Positions 26,681-35,548 of a DNA stretch of 64,000 nucleotides are shown here, piece after piece. Under the pieces are notes generated by a model. That model had not been told where the DNA came from. It did no database searches and saw only the letters and a list, made by a program, of their open reading frames with translations. The position numbers were made by a program, and so were the translations under genes. Source of the stretch: Anaerolineales bacterium (GTDB taxonomy: Bacteria; Chloroflexota; Anaerolineae; Anaerolineales; Villigracilaceae); contig JANWWK010000014.1 in NCBI GenBank assembly GCA_025056175.1, forward strand, positions 1-64,000, in the 5' to 3' direction. Numbering within the stretch: position 1 is the first letter of the stretch; the number at the start of each line of letters is the position of its first letter.

Positions 26681-29600
26681 TTAGCCCATCGGGAAACGGC
26701 TGACGATGACCGCCGGCGTGGGCAGGTTGACCTTATCACCGTTTTTCAGGTCGGCAGGTGCTTTGCCACTTTCTTTGGGGGCCGATTGATAAACCAGGAT
26801 GGGCGTGCCTTCGGCGGCAGATTTCAAATCCACATACGCCTGACCGGTAAGATACCCTTCGGAATCGACCGCGCAAGAAGTGACCCAGCCGATGACCTTG
26901 CCGCGCTTATCCAGCACAGGGTCGCCGTTGTGTGCCATGCGCACCCCTTTTTCGGTGAAGCGGAAGCGCGCCACCACGCCTTTGCGGGTTTGCTCGGCGG
27001 CCAGCAGGGCTTCGCGTCCGATGAACCAGGGTTTGTAGAATTTGACGTAGCCGATGAACCCACTTTCGCCAATGCCCAAATCGGGCTGGCCCAGTTTGCC
27101 GGAACCTGCGCCCATTTCATGCCCGTAGAGTGGCAGGCCGGCTTCGGTGCGGAGCGAATCGCGCGCACCCAACCCCGCTGGCTTCAATCCGAAGCGTTCT
27201 CCCACGCGCAATAGCGCCGTCCAGAATTCCACAGCGCGTTCCGGGTGAATGAACAGTTCGTAGGCCACTTTTTCGCCGGTGTAGCCGGTGCGGGAGACAA
27301 TCAGGTCAAACGGTTCGTTGATGCCGTTTTCCTTTGCGCCCAGGCGGGCATCGCACAGATGGGTGCGTTTGAGGGCGCGCACACGTGCCAGTTCTTCTGC
27401 TGAACCGCCCAGGGCCAGCAGAATGTCGGTACTGCGCGGCCCTTGCAGGGCCATGTCAACGCGCATATCGCCGCCAGAGCGGGGGTCACGCAGGTTGCGG
27501 ATGATGGCGTTATAGCCAAATGCACGCGCCCAGGGCCGGGCGGTATCTACTTTCACCGTGCCATCGCGCACGGCCTCCAGCCAGGTGCGGTCTTTGTCGT
27601 CGTTGGAAGCGTTGACGACCATCAGGTACTTATCGTATGTGCGGCGGTAAACGATGGTGTCATCCAGCACCTGGGCATCGGGGGTCAGGAAGTGGGTGTA
27701 GGCCGAAGCACCTGGCTGTAATTTGCCGATGTCATTTGCGCAGACGCTATCCAGGAACGCGGCGGCGTCTTCTCCTTCGATGGCGTAAACTCCCATGTGG
27801 GAGACATCGAACAACCCGGCTGCCTGACGGGTAGCAAGGTGTTCTTCCAGCACGGAACTGTACCACACCGGCATTTCCCAACCGGCAAAGGGGATGAGTT
27901 TGGCGCCCATTTGCCGGTGCGTCTCGTAGAGTGCAGTACGGCGCAGGGTGGTGGGTTCCTCGGCATTCCAGGTGAAATCGGGCAGGGGCGTCCCTTCTCC
28001 GCCGTTGAGGCCGATGTAGAAGGGTTTGCGGGGCGCAATCGGGTCACCCTCGACGTGAACCGGCGGCTCTTTCGATTCTTCTACGATGACCAGGCCAGGG
28101 ATGTGACGTGGGGTGTAATCGGGTGTGCCATCCAGGTTGAGCGAGGTGTACCCGTCGGAGTGGCCGCGCAGCCAGGCAGCGGTCAGGCCGGCCTGTTCGG
28201 GCGGTACGCTCAGGCGGAAGTGAGTCAGGTTGACGCAGGTCAGCGTGCCTTTCACCGCTCCCCGCGGGGTGAACAGTTGGGTAGGCTGGCTTTGACCGGG
28301 CTGAAGGGCTGAAATATCGCTGGTCAGCACATAGTTTAAGAATTGGCGCACGCGCACGCCGTGAATCTCGAATACGCCGTTGGAGGGGTCGTCAATGTAG
28401 AAGAAGTGCGGATACCCGTGTCGGGTTGGCTCGAAATCTACACCTGCCGATTCGGCCAGCGCACGCACTTTCAGGCGAGATTCTTCCAATACGTTGAAAT
28501 CTATCTTGGCGCGGCGTTTGACCCGTTTGGGGTTGGGCGTTTCGATGCGGTGGGGGGCAGCGGCCAGCAACACATCGGCGATGATGTCGGCCAGCTGGCG
28601 GGTTTTTTCTTCGTCGAAACCGCGCTGGGTAATCCAGGGCGTGCCAAGCCGCACGCCAGAGGGGTCGTTGGCGACCAGGTCACCGGGCATGGTGTTGCGG
28701 TTGGCCACGATGCCCACCAGGTCGAGAATGCGCACGGCGCGGTCGCCAGAGAGCGAGGTACCATCCGGCGCCTGGATAGGACGGCAGTCAATGTTGAGCA
28801 GGTGCGAGTTCGTGCCGCCATACGCAATCCGCAGACCGCGCTCGGCCAGGCGGTCAGCCATCGCTTTGGCGTTCTTGAGGGTTTGTTCCTGAAGCACGCG
28901 GAATTGGGGGGTGCGCGCCAGCTTGAAAGTCAGCGCCAGCGCCGCAAAGATGTTGACGTGCGGTCCGCCCTGCTCACCGGGGAAAACGGCGCGGTCTATC
29001 AGCTTCGCCAGGTCGGCGTGATGGGTCAGGATGATGGCGCCGCGCGGCCCGTGCAGGGTTTTGTGCGTGGTGGAGGTGATGACATCGGCATAGCCGACCG
29101 GCGAGGGGACAACCCCCGCAGCCACCAGGCCGCCGATGTGGGCAATATCGGCCAGCAAATAAGCGCCAACGGCATCTGCAATTTCGCGGTATTTCTGCCA
29201 GTCCGGAATCCACGGGTACGAGGAATACCCGGCGATAATCATTTTAGGTTTGTGTTCTTTTGCCAGCGCCATCACCGCGTCGTAATCAATCTGTTCGGTG
29301 ACGGGGTTGACTGAATAGGAGACGATGTTGAAATATTTGCCCGAGCGGTTCACTGGCGAACCGTGCGAGAGATGCCCGCCGTGAAAGAGATTCATGCCCA
29401 TCACGGTATCACCGGGTTTGACCAGCGCGTGGTAGACGGCGTTGTTAGCCGGGCCGCCCGAAAGCGCCTGCACGTTGACGAACAGCTGGTCGGGGTGAAT
29501 GCCGTTGGCCGCAAAGAGTTCCGCGCAGCGCCGGCGCGCCAGCGCTTCCACCACATCGGCATATTCCACCCCTTTGTAGTAGCGCGGGTCGGCATAGCGC

Positions 29601-29854
29601 CGGTAGTGCGCCAGCTGGTTGACATAATCCAGAATTTCGGCTTCGGTTTGCGTGCGGGTTGATTCGTTGGGGTAACCTTCTGCGTAAATGTTCTGAAACG
29701 CCGAAGCCATCGCTTCGCGCACGGCCAGCGGCGCCTGGCTTTCGGAGGGGATGAGAATCAATTTGCGCGCCTGGCGCTCGGCCTCTAACTGGGTCAGTTC
29801 GTACACATCGGGGTCGAGGTCGGCCAGCGAACCGCGAAACAGGTAATCGGACAT
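26681..29854 (-). CDS. glyA-gcvT: Bifunctional serine hydroxymethyltransferase / glycine-cleavage T protein fusion
   Basis: A 1057-residue fusion of two one-carbon enzymes. Residues 1 to about 470 are SHMT (serine + THF to glycine + methylene-THF), with the PLP-lysine motif STTHKTLHGPRGA and ANRNTMPGD. Residues about 630-1057 are a complete aminomethyltransferase (GcvT; LRRTALYETHRQMGAKLIPF, GYTGEKVAYELF, LGARDSLRTEAGLPLYGHEM). The roughly 160-residue middle holds a degenerate GcvT-like stretch (FLNYVLTSDISALQPGQ). An AAAGGAG site precedes ATG 29854; a much longer upstream open frame is rejected. Both halves use folate at the same oxidation level, so channelling is plausible. gcvH and gcvP are not in the window. 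Confidence 0.93.
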   Translation of the reverse strand: MSDYLFRGSLADLDPDVYELTQLEAERQARKLILIPSESQAPLAVREAMASAFQNIYAEGYPNESTRTQTEAEILDYVNQLAHYRRYADPRYYKGVEYADVVEALARRRCAELFAANGIHPDQLFVNVQALSGGPANNAVYHALVKPGDTVMGMNLFHGGHLSHGSPVNRSGKYFNIVSYSVNPVTEQIDYDAVMALAKEHKPKMIIAGYSSYPWIPDWQKYREIADAVGAYLLADIAHIGGLVAAGVVPSPVGYADVITSTTHKTLHGPRGAIILTHHADLAKLIDRAVFPGEQGGPHVNIFAALALTFKLARTPQFRVLQEQTLKNAKAMADRLAERGLRIAYGGTNSHLLNIDCRPIQAPDGTSLSGDRAVRILDLVGIVANRNTMPGDLVANDPSGVRLGTPWITQRGFDEEKTRQLADIIADVLLAAAPHRIETPNPKRVKRRAKIDFNVLEESRLKVRALAESAGVDFEPTRHGYPHFFYIDDPSNGVFEIHGVRVRQFLNYVLTSDISALQPGQSQPTQLFTPRGAVKGTLTCVNLTHFRLSVPPEQAGLTAAWLRGHSDGYTSLNLDGTPDYTPRHIPGLVIVEESKEPPVHVEGDPIAPRKPFYIGLNGGEGTPLPDFTWNAEEPTTLRRTALYETHRQMGAKLIPFAGWEMPVWYSSVLEEHLATRQAAGLFDVSHMGVYAIEGEDAAAFLDSVCANDIGKLQPGASAYTHFLTPDAQVLDDTIVYRRTYDKYLMVVNASNDDKDRTWLEAVRDGTVKVDTARPWARAFGYNAIIRNLRDPRSGGDMRVDMALQGPRSTDILLALGGSAEELARVRALKRTHLCDARLGAKENGINEPFDLIVSRTGYTGEKVAYELFIHPERAVEFWTALLRVGERFGLKPAGLGARDSLRTEAGLPLYGHEMGAGSGKLGQPDLGIGESGFIGYVKFYKPWFIGREALLAAEQTRKGVVARFRFTEKGVRMAHNGDPVLDKRGKVIGWVTSCAVDSEGYLTGQAYVDLKSAAEGTPILVYQSAPKESGKAPADLKNGDKVNLPTPAVIVSRFPMG

Positions 29855-29901
29855 GCGTATCTCCTTTGGGAAATGGCAGAAATTCGGTGAACGTGGGTTG
29901 A

Positions 29902-29930
29902 ATTGTAGGACGAATTGAGAATTGCGGCAA
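29902..29930 (-). promoter_or_regulatory. Promoter of the GlyA-GcvT gene
   Basis: Minus-strand -35 TTGCCG (29925-29930) and -10 TACAAT (29902-29907) with a 17-bp spacer, giving a leader of about 40 nt. No glycine riboswitch is recognisable in that short leader. Confidence 0.55.
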
Positions 29931-29964
29931 GTGTCGAACATCACGCGAAATGGCGCGATGATGG

Positions 29965-29970
29965 TATATT
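29965..29970 (+). promoter_or_regulatory. -10 element next to the glycosyltransferase start
   Basis: TATATT ends 6 nt before ATG 29977 with no ribosome site between. A leaderless transcript is likely if it is used; the -35 is weak. Confidence 0.45.
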
Positions 29971-29976
29971 TTGACC

Positions 29977-31131
29977 ATGCGTTTGCTGTTCGTGGCCGAT
30001 GGCCGCTCTCCGATTGCTTTGAACTGGATTCGCTACTTCGTCGAACGGGGAGACGAGGTGTATCTGGCCTCCACCTTTGCCTGCCGGCCTGGTCTGCCCT
30101 TACGGGGGATGGAGGTGGTGCCGGTGGCGTTTTCGGGGATGAAAACATCCACCGAAAGCAGCGCCCCACGGCGCGGAGTGTGGGCGGCTTCGACCCTGCG
30201 CCTGCGTACTGCGCTCCGACAGTGGTTTGGACCGCTGACCATCTTTCGCGCCGCGCAGAAACTGCGTTCTTTTGTGGAACAAACCCGGCCCGACCTTGTC
30301 CATGCGATGCGGATACCCTATGAGGGGATGGTGGCTGCCGATGCCGCCGGACTTGCGCCGCTGGTGGTTTCCGTTTGGGGCAACGATTTGACCCTGCATG
30401 CCCCTGCCACTCCCCTGATGCAGCATTACACTGCCTGGACGCTAAAAGTGGCCGATGCGCTTCACGCGGACTGTCAGCGCGACATCCGCCTGGCAAAGCA
30501 GATGGGCTTCGACCCTTCCCGCCCGACCCTGGTGACACCAGGCAACGGGGGAATTCGGATGGATGTGTTCTCGCCTGCCCCCTCGCCGCCTGTTGCGCCG
30601 CTGGTGGTCAATCCGCGCGGGTTTCGCGCCTATGTGCGAAACGATACGTTTTTTGCGTCCCTTCCGCTGGTGCTGAAGGAACGCCCGGATGCGCGTTTTG
30701 CCTGTGTGGGAATGGCGGATGTGCCGGAAGCACGAGAAACGGTGGCGCGGCTGGGTCTGCAAGCGGCGGTGGATTTACTGCCGGCCCGGCCTCACGCGCA
30801 AATGGCAGACCTTTTCCGTGCGGCGCAGGTGGTGGTCTCTCCTTCGACCCACGATGGCACGCCTAACACGCTCCTGGAAGCGATGGCCTGCGGCTGTTTG
30901 CCGGTGGCGGGTGATTTGGATTCTATCCGTGAGTGGATTCAATCGGGAGAAAACGGCTTGTTGATAGACCCTGCTGACCCCCGTGCGCTGGCACGGGCGA
31001 TTTTGCGCGGCTTAAATGACTCCGCTCTGCGCCGTCAGGCCGCCGAGAAAAATGCGGTCCTCATCGCAGAGCGGGCCGAGTATGCGCGCAACATGGCGCG
31101 TGTGGTGCAGTTTTACCAGAAATTATGCTGA
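29977..31131 (+). CDS. Family 4 glycosyltransferase
   Basis: A 384-residue GT-B glycosyltransferase. The N-terminal half begins MRLLFVADGRSPIALNWIRYF and contains PDLVHAMRIPYEGM and VVSVWGNDLTLHA, a pattern seen in polysaccharide and glycan-modifying GT4 enzymes. The donor half has the E-x7-E equivalent in STHDGTPNTLLEAMACG. Substrate unknown. An in-frame TTG (29971) is a less likely start than ATG 29977. Its 3' end overlaps the convergent YtxH gene by 9 bp. Confidence 0.85.
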   Translation: MRLLFVADGRSPIALNWIRYFVERGDEVYLASTFACRPGLPLRGMEVVPVAFSGMKTSTESSAPRRGVWAASTLRLRTALRQWFGPLTIFRAAQKLRSFVEQTRPDLVHAMRIPYEGMVAADAAGLAPLVVSVWGNDLTLHAPATPLMQHYTAWTLKVADALHADCQRDIRLAKQMGFDPSRPTLVTPGNGGIRMDVFSPAPSPPVAPLVVNPRGFRAYVRNDTFFASLPLVLKERPDARFACVGMADVPEARETVARLGLQAAVDLLPARPHAQMADLFRAAQVVVSPSTHDGTPNTLLEAMACGCLPVAGDLDSIREWIQSGENGLLIDPADPRALARAILRGLNDSALRRQAAEKNAVLIAERAEYARNMARVVQFYQKLC

Positions 31132-31353
31132 GGCCGCCGGCGGACGTGGGGCGCGCAGTTCGGCCAGTTGCTTTTCCAGTTCCTGGCGGCGCGCTTCGGC
31201 AGCAGATTTGATTTCGGTCAGAAAGTTGTTCGAGCGGGCGCGCAGTTCCTGGCGCAGTTTTTCGCCGCTCGTGGGGGCAAACAACAGGGCCAGCGTAGAA
31301 CCAACCAGCCAGCCGACAAATACTCCAATCAGAAAACCGAAGATGCTGCGCAT
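31123..31353 (-). CDS. YtxH-domain small membrane protein
   Basis: A 76-residue protein with one N-terminal membrane segment (FGFLIGVFVGWLVGSTLALL) followed by the FAPTSGEKLRQELR motif of the YtxH family and a charged helix likely to form a coiled coil. Members occur in general-stress contexts in Bacillus but have no known activity. AAAGGAG lies before ATG 31353. It overlaps the convergent glycosyltransferase gene at its 3' end. Confidence 0.85.
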   Translation of the reverse strand: MRSIFGFLIGVFVGWLVGSTLALLFAPTSGEKLRQELRARSNNFLTEIKSAAEARRQELEKQLAELRAPRPPAASA

Positions 31354-31413
31354 ACGCTCTCCTTTCCAGGGCGAGAAATTTCGCTTTTCTGGGAATTTTC
31401 TATATTTTTCAAA

Positions 31414-32517
31414 TTATACACGATGATAGAGACCCATTTCCAGACGGAATTGTTCGCGTATTTCGGATAGGCTAACCATGCGGTCAGCCTGCTGTACGAA
31501 CCAGTGCTCCCATCCGTTGCAGGGCGCACCGTTCATGTAGTGGCTGCCAGCCTGATGAATGCTGCCCTCGAAACCATCCGCCGTTCGCAAGCGCCCATCC
31601 GGTTTGATGATGGCCAGACGCTGTGTATCTTTGCGAAAGAAGAGTGTTTGTCCGGGCTGCACGTACCCCTGTTCCACCAGCGCAGAAAATTCCACTTTGG
31701 GGGCGGCTTTGGCTGGGCTGCGCACATCGAACACGGCAGGGTCGAATGGTTCAGGGGTGACCGAGTCTATGCGCTTTTGCGCCAGTTCGATGTATCGTTT
31801 CTCGCGCTCGATGCCAATCCAGCGGCGGTGCAGTCGTTTGGCAACCACGCCAGTTGTGCCGCTGCCGAAGAAGGGGTCGAGAACGACATCGCCCGGTTGA
31901 CTGGAAGCCAGGAGGATGCGGTAGAGCAGGGCTTCGGGCTTTTGGGTAGAGTGGGCTTTTTCGCCGTTTTCGTCTTTCAGCCGCTCTGCGCCGGTTGCCA
32001 GGGGCAACAACCACCAATCGGAGCGCATTTGTTTTTCTTCGTTCAATCCTTTCATGGCATGGTGGTTGAAGGTGTATTTTGCCTCTCTGCTCGTGCTGGC
32101 CCAAATCAGGGTTTCGTGGGCATTGGTGAAGCGCACGCCGCGAAAGTTAGGCATGGGGTTGGTTTTGAGCCAGATGACATCGTTGAGAATCCAGAACCCC
32201 AAGTTTTGCAAGATAGCGCCCACTCGGAAGATGTTGTGATACGTGCCGATGACCCAAATCGTCCCCGTGGGTTTGAGGACGCGCTGGCAGGCCGTCAACC
32301 AGTGGTGGGTGAACGCATCATACGCCTGAAGAGACTCGAATTTATCCCATCCATCCTGTACACCGTCCACGCGGCTCATGTTAGGGCGGTGCAGGTCGTT
32401 GCGTAATTGTAAATTGTACGGAGGGTCGGCGAAAATCAAGTCTATGGATTTTTCAGGCAGCGTCTTTAAGATTTCAATGCAATCGCCTTCGAGAATTTGA
32501 TTCACGGGAAGGGTCAT
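31414..32517 (-). CDS. CcrM-like DNA adenine methyltransferase with C-terminal RAMA domain
   Basis: A 367-residue beta-class N6-adenine methyltransferase. The catalytic motif DPPYNLQL (DPPY at 31-34) precedes the SAM-binding motif DPFFGSGTTG, the beta-class order. Between them SYHNIF-like and MPNF segments (GTYHNIFRVGAILQNLGFW, NPMPNFRGVRFTNAHET, KQMRSDWWLLPL, HSTQKPEALLYRILL) closely follow Caulobacter CcrM and M.HinfI, which methylate GANTC. Residues from about 265 form the extra C-terminal (RAMA-like) domain that CcrM uses for site recognition. No restriction enzyme is nearby, so it is a solitary methyltransferase. It overlaps ftsK by ATGA (32514-32517), an operon pairing that hints at a cell-cycle role. 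Confidence 0.9.
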   Translation of the reverse strand: MTLPVNQILEGDCIEILKTLPEKSIDLIFADPPYNLQLRNDLHRPNMSRVDGVQDGWDKFESLQAYDAFTHHWLTACQRVLKPTGTIWVIGTYHNIFRVGAILQNLGFWILNDVIWLKTNPMPNFRGVRFTNAHETLIWASTSREAKYTFNHHAMKGLNEEKQMRSDWWLLPLATGAERLKDENGEKAHSTQKPEALLYRILLASSQPGDVVLDPFFGSGTTGVVAKRLHRRWIGIEREKRYIELAQKRIDSVTPEPFDPAVFDVRSPAKAAPKVEFSALVEQGYVQPGQTLFFRKDTQRLAIIKPDGRLRTADGFEGSIHQAGSHYMNGAPCNGWEHWFVQQADRMVSLSEIREQFRLEMGLYHRV

Positions 32518-34886
32518 GGGTTCCTCTCCGGCGGTGGGGCTGCGGGGCCGTAATCCAGCACTTTGCGAACGCCAGTTGCGTCTTCGGGCGGAGCAATGAT
32601 GCCTTTCTCTTCCAGCGTATCTATCAGCCGTGCGGCGCGGGTGTACCCGATGCGGAGTTTGCGCTGCAACATAGAAACCGAAGCCCGCCCTTCGCGGCGC
32701 ACCAGGTCGAGCGCTTCTGTGTAGAGCGGGTCGCCCTGTGGCGTTTCGGCGGTGATGTCTCCATCGAAGAGTGGCACCTGCTTGAGGGGAGCATGGAGCG
32801 CAGCAGCATCCACCGGTCCGCCCGGCGGGATGGGCATGCCTTGTGCGTTCTGCGCTCGCCAGAAGTCGGTGAGCCGATGGATTTCGGTATCCGAAACGAA
32901 CACTCCCTGTAAACGCACAGGGGAGGGGGCATCGGGTGATTGATAGAGCATATCCCCGCGTCCAAGCAGGCGCTCCGCACCGGGCTGGTCGAGAATAACA
33001 CGGCTGTCGGTGTTGGAGGCTACGGCAAAGGCGATGCGCGCTGGAAAGTTGGCTTTGATGAGACCGGTGACGACATCTACTGAAGGGCGCTGGGTGGCGA
33101 GAATCATGTGGATACCGGTAGCACGCGCCAGTTGCGCCAGACGCGTGATGGTGCGTTCGGTTTCGTCGGGGGCTATCATCATCAAATCGGCCAATTCATC
33201 AATGACGATGACCAGATAGGGAAGTTTTTTCTGTCCTTGCGCTTTCATGCGGGCATTGTAATCGCCGATGTTGCGCGCACCGGCCTGAGCAAAGGCGTGG
33301 TAACGTCGGTCCATTTCCCGCGTCATCCATTGAAGCGCGCCGAGAACGCGGTCCATTTCCACCACCACCGGCGCCAGCAGGTGCGGAATGCCGTTGTAAC
33401 CGGTCAGTTCCACCCGTTTGGGGTCCACCAGCACCAGGCGCAGGTCATCGGGGGTGTTGTACAGCAGGAGTGAGGTGAGAATGGCGTTGACACATACCGA
33501 TTTGCCTGAGCCAGTTGTGCCGGCAATGAGCAGGTGTGGCATGGCGGTCAGTTCGGCACTTACCGGGTGTCCTGAAACATCCCGTCCCAGCGCGAACGAA
33601 AGGGATTTGCGCGTGCGCGTGAAGACATCCGATTCCAGAATTTCGCGCAGTGTCACCAGGCTCATCTCTTCGTTGGGAACTTCGATGCCAACGTAACTGC
33701 GACCTGGCACAGGGGCTTGAATACGGATGCGTGGGGCGGCCAGCGCCAGCGCAATGTCATCGGCCAGGGAGACGATTTTGCTCACGCGGACGCGGGTGCG
33801 CCCATTGCGCGATTCGATGAAAAGGGGTTCCACCCCGAACTGGGTGATGGTCGGCCCACGATTGATTTCGACCACCTGCGCCGGCGCGCCAAACGAAGCC
33901 AGAGTTTCTTCGATGAGCCGTGCGCGTTGTTCCACATATTCTTCGTTGACCGAAGCGGCGCTGCCCGGCTGAAGGATGTCTTTGATGTCGGGCAGTTTCC
34001 ATTCGATGGGTCTGGCAGCGGATGCTGAAGCGGACGAGGCGGATGGTGAAGCGGATGAAGTGGTTGACGGAATGGATGGCGAAACGGATGAAGGGGAGGA
34101 GGGGGATGACAAACCAGCGGGCAATGGGTGGAATCCGTTTTCGAGCGGGGCGGGGCCTGGTTCGGTGGCGTTGCGCCGCTGCCGCGCGAATCGATGCTTC
34201 CAAAATTGTGCCAGCGCATCCAACCAGGGTTTTATCTGCGCCGCCAGCTCTGGCACGGTGACATCGAACGCCAGGGTCAGGGCAATCAGCAAGAGTGCCA
34301 GCCAGGCGATAATGGCGCCGCCTAGCCCAAGAAAGGTGTACAACAGATAGTAGAGTGCGCCGCCAAACCAGCCGCCATCGCCGGTAACGGCTTCGATGAC
34401 CGTCTGAATCAGCAGAAAGAGCAACAGGAAACCGGTGACACGCTCAACCGAAACCGGGGGGATGCGCTCGATTTTGCGCAACACCAGCCAGCCGCCGAAA
34501 AGGATGAGCGCCAGCCATAAAACGTAAATGCTGTTGCCAAACGGGAATTTGAACAGGCGCAACAGGCCGCCGGTCACTTCGCTTTGTGTGGAGGAGAGCA
34601 GAGTCAATCCCATCAGCAGGCCGCCCAGCGCCAGGAAGATGCCCAGAATGTCGAGTTTGCGGTCGGTAGAAAGATGAAAGAGCGGTGGCAGGGGTGGTGG
34701 CGTGACCGGGGCGGCAGAAGATGCTGTGGGTTTGGTCTCTCGTTTGACCGGCGGGGTTTTAGAAGCCGGTTTGGGTGTAACCGATTTGGACGGCCCAGCA
34801 GATTTAGCCGGCGGCTTTTTTTCGTCCTTTTTCGGTGCGGACTTGCCTTTAGACGAGGATTTCTGAAAGGGAATCTTGAGGGGCAT
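32514..34886 (-). CDS. ftsK: DNA translocase FtsK/SpoIIIE
   Basis: A 790-residue septal DNA pump for chromosome segregation. Order: Lys/Pro/Ser-rich cytoplasmic N-terminus (1-70), about four membrane helices (75-220), a short Ser/Ala/Pro-rich linker (about 250-295), the motor with Walker A GTTGSGKSVCVNAIL, LVLVDPKRVEL, and MILATQRPSVDVVTGLIKAN, and a C-terminal gamma winged helix (REGRASVSMLQRKLRIGYTRAARLID) that reads the chromosome polarity sequence. The linker is much shorter than in E. coli and is encoded by an imperfect hexamer repeat. It is upstream of, and overlaps, the CcrM-like gene. Confidence 0.95.
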   Translation of the reverse strand: MPLKIPFQKSSSKGKSAPKKDEKKPPAKSAGPSKSVTPKPASKTPPVKRETKPTASSAAPVTPPPLPPLFHLSTDRKLDILGIFLALGGLLMGLTLLSSTQSEVTGGLLRLFKFPFGNSIYVLWLALILFGGWLVLRKIERIPPVSVERVTGFLLLFLLIQTVIEAVTGDGGWFGGALYYLLYTFLGLGGAIIAWLALLLIALTLAFDVTVPELAAQIKPWLDALAQFWKHRFARQRRNATEPGPAPLENGFHPLPAGLSSPSSPSSVSPSIPSTTSSASPSASSASASAARPIEWKLPDIKDILQPGSAASVNEEYVEQRARLIEETLASFGAPAQVVEINRGPTITQFGVEPLFIESRNGRTRVRVSKIVSLADDIALALAAPRIRIQAPVPGRSYVGIEVPNEEMSLVTLREILESDVFTRTRKSLSFALGRDVSGHPVSAELTAMPHLLIAGTTGSGKSVCVNAILTSLLLYNTPDDLRLVLVDPKRVELTGYNGIPHLLAPVVVEMDRVLGALQWMTREMDRRYHAFAQAGARNIGDYNARMKAQGQKKLPYLVIVIDELADLMMIAPDETERTITRLAQLARATGIHMILATQRPSVDVVTGLIKANFPARIAFAVASNTDSRVILDQPGAERLLGRGDMLYQSPDAPSPVRLQGVFVSDTEIHRLTDFWRAQNAQGMPIPPGGPVDAAALHAPLKQVPLFDGDITAETPQGDPLYTEALDLVRREGRASVSMLQRKLRIGYTRAARLIDTLEEKGIIAPPEDATGVRKVLDYGPAAPPPERNP

Positions 34887-34946
34887 AAAACGGGGAGAGA
34901 GCAGGCAGACGAAAAAGATGAAGCCAGCAAATTAGAACACATTTTC

Positions 34947-34952
34947 ATTATA
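34947..34952 (-). promoter_or_regulatory. -10 element of the ftsK operon
   Basis: Minus-strand TATAAT, some 60 nt before ATG 34886, preceded by no convincing -35. It lies within the 101-bp gap between ftsK and the copper regulator gene, where nothing else is seen. Confidence 0.5.
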
Positions 34953-34987
34953 CCCTGCTTGCCAAAAGATGTGTTTGTCTCGAAGGG

Positions 34988-35548
34988 CTATTTGCGATTG
35001 CCGATGTGAGAAAGGGCCATCAGCCGCGTGATTTCCGCCTGCGCGGCGGAGAAAGCGTACACGCGCCCGCCAAAGGCAGCGGCAAACCGTTCAGCATCGC
35101 TTTGGGCATCGAACGCCAGCGCGGACGGACGACAGCAAGGCGCTACATCGCTTTCCAACACGTACCAGGCCTGTGCAGCGTTAAGCAATGCCCCGTAGAG
35201 GAAATCGGCTGTCATGGCCTGGTGCGTGTCGCTCAGGTGACTGAGGGCCAGCAGGCCGCAATGGGCACAACAGGCGGCATGGCGGCTGCCTTCACTCGCG
35301 TGAATGTGAAAGACCAGACGCGGGTTGACCGGACGCCGGCAATGCAGGCACAGGCTGGCAGCAGATTCGGGCAGGGTGATGCCACCGGGTACTTTTTGGG
35401 CAACGCCTGCCGCAATGAGCGCGTGGATTTCGCGGTAGGCCGTCGCCTGAGAGACGCCTGTCCGTGCGCGGATTTCAGCAATGCTTAAATCGCCTGTTTG
35501 GGTGAGCCAGTTCAACAGTTTTTGTTGACGGGGTGAGAGATTTTTCAT
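34988..35548 (-). CDS. HTH regulator with Cys-cluster and NosL-like domain, likely copper sensor
   Basis: A 186-residue protein with three parts: a DeoR-type winged helix (1-55, LSIAEIRARTGVSQATAYREI), a cysteine cluster resembling a zinc ribbon (Cys67-x2-Cys70 and Cys93/94-x2-Cys97, with several His), and a C-terminal segment (about 112-175) like NosL, the copper-binding lipoprotein, with paired Cys138-Cys139 and DAERFAAAFGG. It is divergent from a PCuAC-Sco copper-delivery pair and shares their promoter region. A copper-responsive repressor or activator of those genes is the natural reading; that is inference from domains and position. Confidence 0.75.
   Translation of the reverse strand: MKNLSPRQQKLLNWLTQTGDLSIAEIRARTGVSQATAYREIHALIAAGVAQKVPGGITLPESAASLCLHCRRPVNPRLVFHIHASEGSRHAACCAHCGLLALSHLSDTHQAMTADFLYGALLNAAQAWYVLESDVAPCCRPSALAFDAQSDAERFAAAFGGRVYAFSAAQAEITRLMALSHIGNRK

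Noticed and set aside
28343-29314. Plus-strand open frame of 323 codons opposite the SHMT half of the fusion
   Set aside because: Shadow of a strongly conserved gene; the product has no recognisable domain and no ribosome site.
29855-30538. N-terminal extension of the GlyA-GcvT frame by over 200 residues
   Set aside because: It runs through the intergenic promoter and antisense to the glycosyltransferase; SHMT homology begins at ATG 29854, which has an AAAGGAG site.
31414-32517. Restriction-modification system
   Set aside because: The methyltransferase has no endonuclease gene next to it; its neighbours are ftsK and a YtxH gene, so it is treated as solitary.
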